Shown here in pieces: positions 33,513 through 45,286 of a stretch of DNA of 64,000 bases. Position numbers and translations under genes: made by a program. Origin of the DNA: Sympetrum striolatum (taxonomy: Eukaryota; Arthropoda; Insecta; Odonata; Libellulidae); NCBI GenBank assembly GCA_947579665.1, contig OX388350.1, forward strand, positions 87,067,152 through 87,131,151, read 5' to 3'. The notes under the pieces were generated by a model. That model worked only from the letters and a program-made list of their open reading frames with translations. It was not told the DNA's origin and did no database searches. Numbering within the stretch: the stretch's first letter is position 1; each line of letters opens with the position of its first letter.

Positions 33513-34247
33513 ATGTCCCCTCCCGTTGCCCGCAAGAAGGATTCACAGCCCACGGAGTCCGAAAATGCCAATTTCAACTTTACTCTGGAGAAGGTGGAAG
33601 AGAGTCTCGCCTTGTTTAGAAGCGAGTTGGATGCGGCAAAAAGCCAATCGCCTGGGTCCTCCTCTATCACGTCGATCGAGGAAAGATTCACGGCGTTCGA
33701 AAGGAAAATTATCAGCGACGTGCAAAGTCTCAGGAGTCGGATCGAAAAAACAGAAGAAAAAGTGGACGCCTTGGAGCAATATTCAAGGAGGAATTGCCTG
33801 CTCATCCATGGCATTCCTGAAGCCACTCAGGATGACTGCCCGCAACATGCAGTCTCCCTCTTCGGCGACAAGCTGAAGATCGCCGTCGACCGACAATTTT
33901 TAGATAGGGCGCATCGCGTTGGACCCCGCAGAACTCCATCCAAAGAGAGACCACGGCCAATAATTGTTAAATTTGTGTCACACCAGGTTCACCACAAGGT
34001 GTGGATGGCGAAAAAAGAATTAAAAGACTCCGGTATTCTCATCACCGAGTCTTTAACGGCCGCAAGGAACTCGGTTCTGCAGGCGGCCAGAGACCTGGTG
34101 GGGCCGCGCAATGTCTGGACACAGGATGGGATTGTAGTTTTCCTGCGTCCAAACGGGGGAAGGGCTCACATAACGAGCCTTAAAGATCTTGACGCCGTTC
34201 GTAGTGAATTTACTCCTACCATCTCAACTAGGAGCCGACGGCGTTGA
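33513..34247 (+). CDS. Non-LTR retrotransposon ORF1-like protein (coiled coil plus RRM-like)
   Basis: The frame encodes about 244 residues from the ATG at 33513. The first ~25 residues are polar. Residues ~25-95 form a heptad-rich coiled coil (LEKVEESLALFRSELDAA…, VQSLRSRIEKTEEKVDALEQYSRR). Next is NCLLIHGIPE, the first strand of an RRM-like fold found in L1-type ORF1 proteins. A basic C-terminal domain follows (RAHRVGPRR, PRPIIVKF, ARNSVLQAARDLVG). Such proteins trimerise and coat element RNA. No ORF2 follows; downstream is a Pro-coding C-rich stretch, then GC-rich sequence and satellite. It is therefore an isolated ORF1, a truncated element or a domesticated fragment. The local GC content is well above that of the surroundings. 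Confidence 0.7.
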   Translation: MSPPVARKKDSQPTESENANFNFTLEKVEESLALFRSELDAAKSQSPGSSSITSIEERFTAFERKIISDVQSLRSRIEKTEEKVDALEQYSRRNCLLIHGIPEATQDDCPQHAVSLFGDKLKIAVDRQFLDRAHRVGPRRTPSKERPRPIIVKFVSHQVHHKVWMAKKELKDSGILITESLTAARNSVLQAARDLVGPRNVWTQDGIVVFLRPNGGRAHITSLKDLDAVRSEFTPTISTRSRRR

Positions 34248-35195
34248 TAGGTAAGCGGAAGGCGTAAGTTGACGAGAGAAATAATTCTCATATATTACTA
34301 GACAGAGGAATTTATCCCAACACATCTTCGTGACATCTGAGTGACATCGCGGGCTCCGAGCGGCCCGCTGACTCTCGCCCGTACGGGCGGTGCCGGCCCC
34401 GAAGCTAGGAGAAAGTTTTCCGCCGCGGATGGAGACTGCAATGAGCGAATTGTCACTATTGGGGACCTAAAACCAAACCCACCCAACCCAAACCCAAACC
34501 AACCCAACAAAGGCCCAACCCGACCAAGCCCAGCCCTACCCCGCCCACCCCAGCCCAACATAACAAAAATGTGTACGAATATCGACCACAGTAGTCGAAA
34601 ACACAAACAAAAAGAACAGAAAAGAAAGGCTTAACTTGAGCCTGCAGACGTGAACATAACGTCTGACAAGAAAGAAAAACTCGACCAGAAACAGGACAAA
34701 ACGATGAACTATTAAAAAGGAGAAAGAAAAACGAGAAAAGTAAAAAAAAGAACGGCTTTTCTTAAGCCTTAACAAAAGGGGAAATAAAACTTTTTCGCGA
34801 TCGTGAAGAAGCGCTCGGGGGATGGAAGTTGCCTGACTTCCCTTCCCAAAGAAAGCGCTTGGGAGAGGGGGGGCGCCTGATTTCTATCGGGGTGACCTTC
34901 TGCGGAAGAACAAAGCCGCGCACCGACTGGCGCACCTCCTTGAAAGGAGGAAGAGGGAGGGGGTCCCCTCTCGCGACTTTCGCGAAAACAGCTTACTTCC
35001 GCGGATGAGTCACGAAAACGTGGCACCACAAAAGTTTAAATTATTACACTTTCCGCGGTCAGATTTCAACAACTATGACACCCACAGTTGTCTACTCACT
35101 TGGCGCGCAGAATAGCACTTCGAAGAACTCAAAACACAATAAACTCTAACAAAACTCAATACAGGACCGGAGCTGCCTAAAAACACGTCTACTCC
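34248..35195. other. GC-rich non-coding tail of the ORF1-bearing segment
   Basis: The segment contains a C/A-rich repeat of ccaaacc/cccaaccc words (34470-34555), an A-rich stretch (34600-34760) and a GC-rich block (34795-35000) with several short inverted words. Frames on both strands are open only because of composition. It ends where 16-bp minisatellite words (gaacagacgcacgg) appear at 35,198, marking the junction with array 2. Confidence 0.5.
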
Positions 35196-38100
35196 GAACA
35201 GACGCACGGGCGAAAAGACGAACTTACAAAATTAGATAATTTTATTGAAATTTTTATATTTTTGCTCTATTTCTCAAACATTTTCGTCATTTTAAATGAC
35301 AGTATCAAAGAAAGTAATGAAATTGGATAGTATAAGCAATATTATAAAATATTTGCTCAATATCTGTTAATTTACGTCATTTTGTATAGGTATGTCAGAA
35401 ATAAGCGACGTAGTGAGATAATTTCATCGAAATTTTATTTTGTTTTATCTATTTCTTCCTTATTTTCGTCATTTTATCTAGGTATGATAAAAAAAGGTAA
35501 AAAACGGATAATATCTTCGAAATTTACATTTTTTCCTCTATTTTGCCCATATTCTCAACATTATATGGAGGTGTATTTAAAAAAAGTTTCGAAAACGGAT
35601 AATTTCACCGAAACGTCAATTTGTTTCCTCTATTTTGCACTTATTATCGTCATTTTCTCGGGGCATGATTGAAAAAAGGTTCGAAAACGGATCTATTCGG
35701 ACAAACAGAGGTACGGAGGAACAGACGCACGGACGAACAGACGCAAGAACTAAAAAACGCACGGACGAACAGACAAACGGACGAACAGACGCACGGACGA
35801 ACAGACGCACGGACGAACAGACGCAAGAACTAAAAAACGCACGGACAAACAGACGCACGGACGAACAGACGCACGGTTAAACAGACACACGGACAAACAA
35901 TCGCGAAGACGAACAGACGCACGGACCAACCTTATTTTTGTCATTTCATTTAGGTATGATCGAAAAAAGGTAAAAAATGGGTAATTTTACCGATATTTAA
36001 TTTTGTTCCTCTATTTATCCTTATTTTCGTCTTTTTATCGGCGTTTGTTCGAGAAAAGGTCGAAAACGGATAATTTCACAAAAATATCAATTTTTTTATC
36101 TCTATTTTGCCCTTATTTTCGTCATTTTTTCATGGTATGATCTATAAATGGTTCGAAAACGGATCGTTTCGGACAAACAGACGTATGGACGTACAGACGC
36201 GTGGACGAACAGACGCACGGACGAACAGTCGAACGGACGAACAGACGCGCGGAAGAACAGAGAAACGGACGAACAGAAGCACGGTCGAACAAGCTCATGT
36301 ACGAAAAGACGCACGGATGAGCAGATGCACGGACAAACAGACGCACGGAAGAACAGACGCACGGACGAAAAGAGGATGGGAGGAACTGACGCACGGTCAA
36401 AAAGAGGCACGGACGAACAATCTCACGGACGAACGGACGCACGGACGAACCTATTTTTCGTCAGTTTATCGAGATATAATCGAAAAAAGGTTCGAAAACA
36501 GATCTGTTTGGACAGACAGATGTACGGACGAACAGATGAACGGACGAACAGACGCACGGATGAACCTTTCTTTTGTCATTTTATCGAGGTATGATCGAAA
36601 AAAGGTAAAAAACAGATAATTTCACCGAAATTTCAATTTTGATCCTCTTTTTTGTCCTTATTTTGGTCATTTTATCTTGGTATGATCGAAAAATGTTTCA
36701 AGAATGGATAATTTCACCTAAATTTTAATTTTTTTCCTCTGTTTGCCCTTATTTTCGTCCTTTTTTCAAGGTATGAACGAAATAAGGTTCGAAAATGGAT
36801 AATTTCGGACAAACAGACGTACGGACGTACAGACGTCCGGCGAACAGACGCATGAACGAACAGACGAATGGACGAACAGACGCACGGACGAACAGAAGCA
36901 TGGACGAACCTTATTTTTGTCATTTCATAAAAGTATGATCGAAAAAAGGTAAGGAACGGATAATTTTATCGATATTTCAATTTTGTTCCTCTATATTGCT
37001 CTTATTTTCGTCATTTTTTCTAGGTACGATCTAGAAAATGTTCGAAAACGGATCTGTTCGGACAAAAAGTTGTACGGACGACCACAGGCATGGAAGAGCA
37101 GACGCAAGGACGATCAGAAGCACGGACAAAGAGACGCACGGACGAACAGACGCACGGAACAACAGACGCACAGACGAACAGACGCACGGATGAGCAGACG
37201 CACGGACGAAGAGACGAACGGACACACAGACGCTCGGACGAAAAGACGCACATACGAACAGACTCAAGGACGAACTGACACACGGACGAAAAGACGCACG
37301 GAGGAACAGACGCTCAGAAGAACGGAGGAACAGACGCTCAGAAGAACGGACGAACATCAAAAATTGGATAATTTTAGCGAAATTTAATTACTTTTGCTCA
37401 ATTTCTCAAGCATTTTCGTCATTTTAAACGATAGTATCGAAGAAAACGTCGAAATGGGAAAATATTATCAATATTTTAATATTTTGCTCTATATCTGTTA
37501 CATTTACGTCATATTGTATAGGTAAATAAAAAAGAGCAACGTAGTGAGATACTTGTATCGAAATTTAAATTTTTTCCTCTGTTTTGCTTTTATTTTCGTT
37601 ATTTTATCGAGATATGATCAAAAAAAGGTAAAAAACGGATAGTTTCTTTGAAATTACATTTTTTTCCTCTATTTTCTCTTATTCTCGTCATTTTGAGGAG
37701 GTATTTTTGAAAAAAGTTTCGAAAAAAGGATAATTTCTATTTTCATCCACTATTTTGCCCTTATCTAAATCATTCTCTCGAATTATGATCGAAGATAGGT
37801 TCGAAATCGTATCCGTTTGGACAAACAGACGTATGGACGAACAGACGCACGGTCGATCAGACGCACGGACAAACAGAAGCAGCTTCGAATAGACGCACGG
37901 ACAAACAATCGCACGGACGATCAGACTCACGGACGAACAGACCCACGGACGAACCTGATTTTTTTTAAATTTTATCGTGGAATGATCGTAAAAAGGTAAA
38001 ATACGGATAATTTCACCGATATTTTAATTTTGTTCCTCTATTTTGCCCTAATTGTTAATACTTAATCGAGGTATGATCGAAAAAAGTGCAAAAACGTATA

Positions 38101-38879
38101 ATTTCACCGATAATTCAATTTTGATCCTCTATTTACCCCTTATTTTCGTCATTTTATCGAGGTATGATCAAAAAAAGTTCAAAAACGGATATTTCACGAA
38201 AATTTCAATTTTTTTCCTCTATTGTGGCCTTATTTTCTTCATTTTTTAAGGTATGATCGAGAAAAGGTTCGAAAAGGATCTGTTCGGACAAACAGACGTA
38301 TGGACGATCCTACGCATTGACGAACAGACGCACGGACGAATATACTAACGGAAGAACAGACGCGCGGACGAACAGTAGCACGGACGATCAGATTCACGTA
38401 CGAACAGACGCACGGACGAACCTTATTTTCGATTCGATTATGATCGAAGAAAGGTAAAGAACGGATAATTTTATCGATATTTCATATTTGTTCTTCTATT
38501 TTGCCCTTATTTTCGTCATTTTATCGACGTATGATCGAAAAAAGGTAAAGATTGGATAATTTTATCGATATTTGAATTTTTTTCCTCTATTTTGCCCTTA
38601 TTTTCGTCATTTTATCGACGTATAATCGAAAAAAGTTTCGAAAACAGTTAATTTTATTGAAATTTCAATTTTTTACTTCTATTATGCCCTTATTTTCGTC
38701 AATTTTTCAAGGTATGATCGAGAAATGGTTCAAAAACGGATCGGTTCGGACAAACAGACGTACGTACGAACAAAGGCTTGGACGAACAGGCGCACGGACG
38801 AACAGACACATGGAAAGAACACGCACGGACGAACAGACGCAAGGACGAACAGACGCACGGACGAACCTTAATTTTGTTA

Positions 38880-39480
38880 TTTTATCGAGGTATAAATGAA
38901 AAAATGTAAATACGGATGATTTTACCGATATTTCAATTTTGTTACTCTATTTTGCCCTTATTCTCGTCATTTTGTTGTTGTATATTTGAAAAAAGTTTCG
39001 AAAACGGATAATTTCCCCGAAATATCAATTTTCTTCCTATATTTTGCCCTTATCTAAGTCATTCTCTAGAAGTATGATCGAAGAAAGGTTCAAATCGTAT
39101 CTGTTTGGACTACTAGATGCACGGAATAACAGACGAACGGACGGACAGACGCGCGGACGAACAGACGCACAGACCAACAGACGCACGGACGAACAGACGC
39201 TCGGTCGAATAGACGTACGGACAAACCATCGCACGGATGATTAGACTCACGGACGAACAGACTCACGGACGAACCTTATTTTTGTTATTTTATCGAGGTA
39301 TAAATGAAAAAATGTAAATACGGATGATTTTACCGATATTTCAATTTTGTTACTCTATTTTGCCCTTATTCTCGTCATTTTGTTGTTGTATATTTGAAAA
39401 AAGTTTCGAAAACGGATAATTTCCCCGAAATATCAATTTTCTTCCTATATTTTGCCCTTATCTAAGTCATTCTCTAGAAG
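38880..39480. repeat. 408-bp tandem duplication within array 2
   Basis: The stretch at about 38879-39072 is repeated at 39288-39480 with almost no change (taaatgaaaaaatgtaaatacgg, ttttgttgttgtatatttg, tctaagtcattctctagaagt). This gives a ~408-bp direct repeat that includes a minisatellite block. Part of it also recurs at 43633-43951. Confidence 0.8.
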
Positions 39481-41368
39481 TGTGATCGAAGATAGGTTCG
39501 AAATCGTATCTGTTTGGACAAACAGACGTATGGACGAATTGACGCATGGACGAACAGACGCACGAACGAACAGACACACGAACGAACAGACGAACGAACC
39601 AACCTTATTCTCGTCATTTAATCGAGGTATGATCAAAAAAAGGTAAAAAAAACAGTTTTACAGATATCACAATTTTTTTCCTCTATTTTCCCATTTTGTC
39701 GTCATTTTATCGAGGTGTGATCGAAAAAAGTTTCGAAAACGGTTAATTTTATCTAAATTTCAATTTTTTCCTCTATTTTGCCCTAATTTTCGTCACTTTT
39801 TCAAGGTATGATCGACAAAAGGTTCGAAAACGGATCGGTTCGGACAGACATACGTACGGATGAACACAGGCATGGACGAAGGGACGCACGGACGAACAGA
39901 CACATGGAAAGACAGACGCATGGACGAACAGAAGCACGGTCGAAAAGACGCACTGATTATCAGACGCACGGACAAAAAGCCGCATGGACGAGCTCACGCA
40001 CGGAAGAACAGAAGCACGGTCGAACAGACGCTAGGGCGAGCAATCGCGAGAACGTACAGACTCACGGAAGTACTGACGCACGGATTATCAGACGCACGGA
40101 CAAAAAGCCGCATGGACGAACTGACGCACGGAAGAACAGAAGCACGGTCGAACAGACGCTAGGACGAGCAATCGCGAGGACGAACAGACGCATGGACGAA
40201 CCTTATTTTTGCCATTTTATCAAGGTATGATCGAAAAAATGAAAAAAACGGACAATTTTACCGATATTTCAGTTTTGGTCCTCTATTTATGCCTTATTTT
40301 CGTCATTTATTCATGATATGATAGAGAAAAGGTTCGAAAACGGATCTGTCCAGACAAACAGACGCACGGATGAACACAGGCATGGACGAACAGACGCACG
40401 GGCGAACAGACGAACGAACGAACAGACGCACAAACGAACAGACGCACCGACGAACCTTTTTTTTGTCATTTTATCGCGCAATGATCGAAAAAAGGTAAAA
40501 AATGGATAATTTCACCGATATTTCAAGTTTGATCCTATATTTTGCCCTTATGTTCGTTATTTTATTTACGTATGGTCGAAGAAAGGTCAAAAACGGATAA
40601 TTTCACTGAAATTTCAATTTTTTTCCTCTATTTGGCCCTTATAATCGTAATTTTTCATGGTATGATCGAGAAAAGGTTCAAAAACGGATCTGTTCGGACA
40701 AACAGACGTACGGATGAACACAGGCTTGGACGAACAGACGCACGGACGAACAGACGCACGGACGAACAGACGCACGGACGAAGAGACGAACGGACGAACA
40801 GACGCTCGGACGTAAAGAGGCACAGACGAACATACGCAAGAAATAACAGACGCACGGAGGAAAAAACGAAAGGAGGAATGGACGCTCAGAAGAACAGATG
40901 AACATTAAAAATTCGATAATTTTAGCTAAATTTTATTATTATTGCTCTATTTCTCAAGCATTTTCGTCGTTTTAAATGATAGTATCGAAGAAAATGTCGG
41001 AATGGGATGATATAAGCAATGTTTAATATTTTTGCTAAATTTATCTGTTGTATTTACGTCATTTTGTAATGGTATATCAAAAAAGAGCGACGTAGAGAGA
41101 TATTTTTATCGAAATTTGAATTTTTTCCTCTATCTTCGCTTATTTTCGTTATTTTATCGAGATATGATCAAAAAAGGTAAAAAACGGATAATTTTATCTT
41201 AATTTCAATTTTTTTCCTCTATTTTGCCCTAATTTTCGTCACTTTTTCAAGATATGATCGAGAAAAGGTTCGAAAACGCATCGGTTCGTACAAACAGACG
41301 TACGGACGAACAAAGACTTGGACGAACAGACACATGGAAAGACAGAAGCACAGATGAATTGACCCACG

Positions 41369-41734
41369 TGTTAGAAAGGAAAATCATCCATGTCGTCACG
41401 CGGAGTAATACGTGAGAAAACGTCGGTCGAGAGTACGCCACCTACGGTCACGGATAGACGACTAGCGCCACGTGTGGACGAGGGAGTGAAGCAGTACAGT
41501 ACAGGACAGACGAGACAGACGATCGTGAGCCTTCGAATGGAGTGGATCATTGTGCTTTGTGCAGTATATTTATCCTATTCGGCAGTAAAGTGTTGTATTG
41601 AGAATTGGCGATTATATTCATTTATACGATCCTTACATCTTAAGCTAGCGATCATATTAATGGGCTTTTATTATCCTCAGGCATTATTGAGATTGTAACG
41701 TAATTATTAGATTCAGTATAAACTGAAACTTACA
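41369..41734 (+). repeat. 5' LTR of copy 1, 366 bp, intron-containing form
   Basis: It begins TGTTAGAAAGG and ends CTTACA. It aligns with the 270-bp LTRs of copy 2 throughout, except for one extra 96-bp block (41585-41680). It contains a 74-codon-type ORF starting at about 41390. Confidence 0.85.
41585..41680 (+). other. Putative 96-bp intron inside the LTR
   Basis: The block begins GTAAAG and ends TTATTATCCTCAG, with a branch-like attaat about 25 nt before the end and a pyrimidine-rich tail. Removing it exactly gives the junction ttcggca|gcattattgag found in both LTRs of copy 2. The LTR length drops from 366 to exactly 270 bp. It lies in phase 0 within the LTR ORF. A transposon insertion would leave a target duplication, and none fits. 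Confidence 0.7.
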
Positions 41735-41771
41735 TCAGAAGTGGGATTCCTATCTACGACCTTATCCTGAC

Positions 41772-42719
41772 ATGGCGGAGAGAATGGAGCAACTCCTGGG
41801 AAGCATCTCCAGTGTGTTTAACGAATTGGGCAACCGCATGGCAAGGACACCGCTACCAACCCCAGTGGAGCACCTCTCCATCCCGACTTACTACCCAGAG
41901 GATGGTGACCTAGATGAATGGATCGCCGGGATCGAGAAGTTGGGGGAGGAGTTGCATTGGACTGATCGAGAAATGGTGCTGAGAGTAGCCTCGTCCTTTT
42001 GTTGCCCCACGAAAAGATGGTACGAAAAATGGCAGCCAGAGGAACGAACCTGGCAGGCCATGAAAGAAGATTTGATATTAGCTTTTCCGCGATAACGCAA
42101 TTTCGGTCAAAAATTGCACGACGCTGATGGTCTTACGAGCAGTCAGTGTGAATCTTACGGTGATTATGTTCGTGAGAAATATGCCAAGATTAAAGCTTTA
42201 AAATCCAATTGGGCGTAGGAGGACATAATAGACGTAATTGTGTTTGGCATATCCGATCCAGTAGTTCGCACGACCATAATTAACTCGAACTATAAGACTC
42301 TTCCCCACTTAACTACATTAATTTCGGGGTTTCCTTTTAAAAACGAGAATTCTCAGAGGCAAACGTGTCCTCCGAGAATGGCGGAACGTAATTTGATCGG
42401 CGATACCCAATCAAATGGGGCAGATTCGAGACGCTGTTTTAAATGTAACCGTTTAGGCCATACAAAGGTGAATTGTAATTCCGGTAAAGACAGAGAATGG
42501 GGTAGCAAAGATAGGAGCCGTAAGAATGACTCAAACTTTCAAGGTGGCTCTAAAATAAGGGAGTCGCCGTCCACAAGACCAGAGTCTAAGGCATCGAGGT
42601 GCCCAATTTGTTTCCAGCATGGTCACTCAGCAGAGGGGTGCTGGATGAAAGCGAAAGTTGCACGGTACGAGTCCATGAAGAATGTCGATTATGATGGCAA
42701 ACGCACCGGCGGTATTTAA
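41772..42719 (+). pseudogene. Gag of copy 1, disrupted
   Basis: The frame starts MAERMEQLLGSISS as in copy 2. It is lost near 42090, where the sequence reads ccgcgataacgcaa instead of ccgcggaaaggtaa, giving an early stop. A further TAG lies at about 42217. The C-terminal half is open from 42240 and keeps both CCHC knuckles, CFKCNRLGHTKVNC and CPICFQHGHSAEGC. The second knuckle has the canonical Gly-His, which copy 2 has changed to Val-His. The protein would form the capsid and bind element RNA. Confidence 0.8.
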
Positions 42720-43261
42720 ACGAGCAATTAACGGAGCCTTTTATTTTATTTTGAAAACGAAGGGAAGTAAAGTCAGAATGGGCGAGCGGTATCCTGAGAA
42801 TATGGTTGACATTAAACGTTGCACGACAAGGAAATCGCGATTGCGCCGCGGCCCTTAAAACCTTGACCGAGAGTGCTCTAAAACAGAAGAAAGAATTCGT
42901 TGAGAAGCGGCGCGGTTCTGTTTACATAAATGTGGAAATGTTTGTTTTTGACTCTGAACAATACAAGGCAGGAAAACCTTGTTTGGATAAGCATAATTGT
43001 CAGGAGGTGACAATGTTACATTTATTTTGTAATATCTCTTGATGTCGCCCTGAATTTTTTTGAGATCTACGAAGTAAAGATGTTTTTGTTTATAGAGTTG
43101 TTATATTGAGATTTCCGGTAAAGGCATTTATGAGTTGGCAAGTTAAACCCCATGATCCCTGAGTCTGCCCGGAAGAGGCAGGACAAATCCGGGTCCCTGA
43201 ATTTGGCCGGAACTCCAGGCCGATAAAGGCACTGCCGGTGAAGGCATTTATGTACGGCTGA

Positions 43262-43430
43262 TATTGCCGGGATGATTACGGCTGGTATTGCCGGGTGGAT
43301 TAAGGCTGGTATTGCCGGGTGGATTACGGCTGGTATTGCCGGGTGGATTACGGCTGATATAGCCGGGAAGTTAACGGCTGGTATTGCCGGGATGATTACG
43401 GCTGGTATTGCCGAGATACTGCGAATCTCA
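43262..43430 (+). repeat. 24-bp minisatellite of copy 1 (7 units)
   Basis: The units are of the form gctggtattgccgggtggattacg with minor variants; the last decays into gagatactgcg. The same tract in copy 2 has 10 units, so it varies between copies. Confidence 0.85.
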
Positions 43431-43632
43431 CCGGCGGAGTTCATCATTTTCCTTGGTAAATATACGGTACCTAGACTGCAAACTAATATCTATCTCTCCA
43501 TTTACAGATATTATACGACGTTTTCATTGCTACTGCAACGGCGGCTCGAGGACGAGCCGAATGTCAGGATGGCCGCGTTAGAAAGGAAAATCATCCATGA
43601 CGTCACGCGGAGTAATACGTAAGAAAACGTCG

Positions 43633-43951
43633 TTCTCTTCATTTTGTTGTTGTATATTTGAAAAAGTTTCGAAAACGGATAATTTCCCCAAAATATCAAT
43701 TTTCTTCCTATATTTTGCCCTTATCTAAGTCATTCTCTAGAAGTATGATCGAAGAAAGGTTCAAATCGTATCTGTTTGGACTACTAGATGCACGGAATAA
43801 CAGACGAACGGACGGACAGACGCGCGGACGAACAGACGCACAGACCAACAGACGCACGGACGAACAGACGCTCGGTCGAATAGACGTACGGACAAACCAT
43901 CGCACGGATGATTAGACTCACGGACGAACAGACTCACGGACGAACCTTATT
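43633..43951. repeat. Segmental duplicate of 38960-39280
   Basis: This ~320-bp stretch, immediately after the truncated 3' LTR, is almost identical to 38960-39280 (offset about 4,671 bp), including a minisatellite block with unusual words (ctactagatgcacggaataac). The breakpoint coincides with the loss of the LTR. Confidence 0.8.
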
Positions 43952-44979
43952 TTTCGTCATTTTAGTGAGGTATGATCGAATAAAGTTTCGAAAATGGATA
44001 ATTTCAACGAAATTTCAATTTTTATCCACTATATACCCTTTTTTACGTTATTTCTTCAAGGAATGATCGAAGAAAGGTTCGAAAACGGATCTTTTCAGAC
44101 AAACAGATGTACGGACGGACAGACGCATGGACGAATAGACGTACAGACGAACAGACGTACGGATGAAGTTACTCACGGACGAAAGGGCGCACGGACGAAC
44201 TGACGCACGGACGAACAGAAGCATGGAAGAACAGACGCACGGAAGAACAGACAATTGGACGAACAGACGCATGGACGAAAAGACGCACGGACGAACTGAA
44301 GCCCGGAGGAACAATCGCTCGGACGATCATAAGCACGGACGAACCTAATTTTCGTCATTTTACCGAGTTATGATCGAAAAAAGGTAAAAAACGAGTAAAT
44401 TCACCTATATTACAACCTTGTTCCTGTACTTCGCCTTTATTTTTGTCATTTTAGAAAGTTGTGATTGAAAAAAGTCTTGAAAACCGATAATTTGACCGAA
44501 ATTTCAATTTGTATCCACTATTTTGCCCTTATGTTCGTTATTTTCTCAAGGTTTGATCGAAAAAAGGTTCGTAAACGGATCTGTTCGGACATACAGATGT
44601 ACGGACGAACAGACACATGGACGAAAAGACGCACAGACGAACGGACGCCCGGTAGAAAAGACGCAGGGATGAACAGACGCACGGACGAACAGACGCACGG
44701 ACGAACAGACGCATGGGCGAACAGACGCATGGACAAACATACAAACGGACGAAAAGACGCACGACAAAACTGAAGCACGGACGAACAGACGAACAGACGC
44801 ACGGCCAAACAGACGCACGGATTAACAGACGCACGGACGAATAGACGCACGGATTAAAAGACGCACGGACGAACAGACGCACGGACGAACAGACGCACGG
44901 ATTAACAGACGTACGGACGAACAGACGCACGGATTAACAGTCGCACGGACGAACAGACGCACGGACGAACACACGCACG

Positions 44980-45249
44980 TGTTAGAAAGGAAAATCATCC
45001 ATGACGTCACGCGGAGTAATACGTCAGAAAACGTCGGTCGAGAGTACGCCGCCTACGGTCGCGGATAGACGACTAGCGCCACGTGTGGACGAGGGAGTGA
45101 AGCAGTACAGTACGGAACAGACGGGACAGACGATCGTGAGCCTTCGAATGGAGTGGATCATTGTGCTTTGTGCAGTATATTTATCCTATTCGGCAGCATT
45201 ATTGAGATTGCTACGTAATTATTAGATTCAGTATAAACTGAATCTTACA
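44980..45249 (+). repeat. 5' LTR of copy 2 (270 bp, intron-less form)
   Basis: It starts TGTTAG and ends TTACA (TGT…ACA). It lacks the 96-bp block of copy 1. It includes a 74-codon frame at 45001-45225 with a hydrophobic stretch (MEWIIVLCAVYLSYSAALL) that also occurs in the 3' LTR and, interrupted by the putative intron, in copy 1. Confidence 0.88.
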
Positions 45250-45256
45250 TCAGAAG

Positions 45257-45272
45257 TGGGATTCCTATCTAC
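45257..45272 (+). promoter_or_regulatory. Probable primer-binding site
   Basis: A TGGGATTCC word lies 7 nt after the 5' LTR in both copies. Retroelement primer sites complementary to a tRNA 3' end begin with TGG. The spacing is a little long, and the tRNA was not identified. Confidence 0.35.
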
Positions 45273-45286
45273 GACCTTATCCTGAC

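Larger units (their letters stand above)
41369..43632 (+). mobile_element. Gag-only LTR retrotransposon, copy 1 (3' LTR truncated)
   Basis: The order is a 5' LTR (41369-41734), primer-binding region, disrupted gag, a conserved small ORF, a 24-bp minisatellite (7 units, 43262-43430) and the first 57 bp of a 3' LTR (43576-43632). Satellite sequence then resumes abruptly. No pol is present and the spacing leaves no room for it, as in the second copy. The left flank ends in CACG, the same 4-mer that is duplicated around copy 2. Confidence 0.8.
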
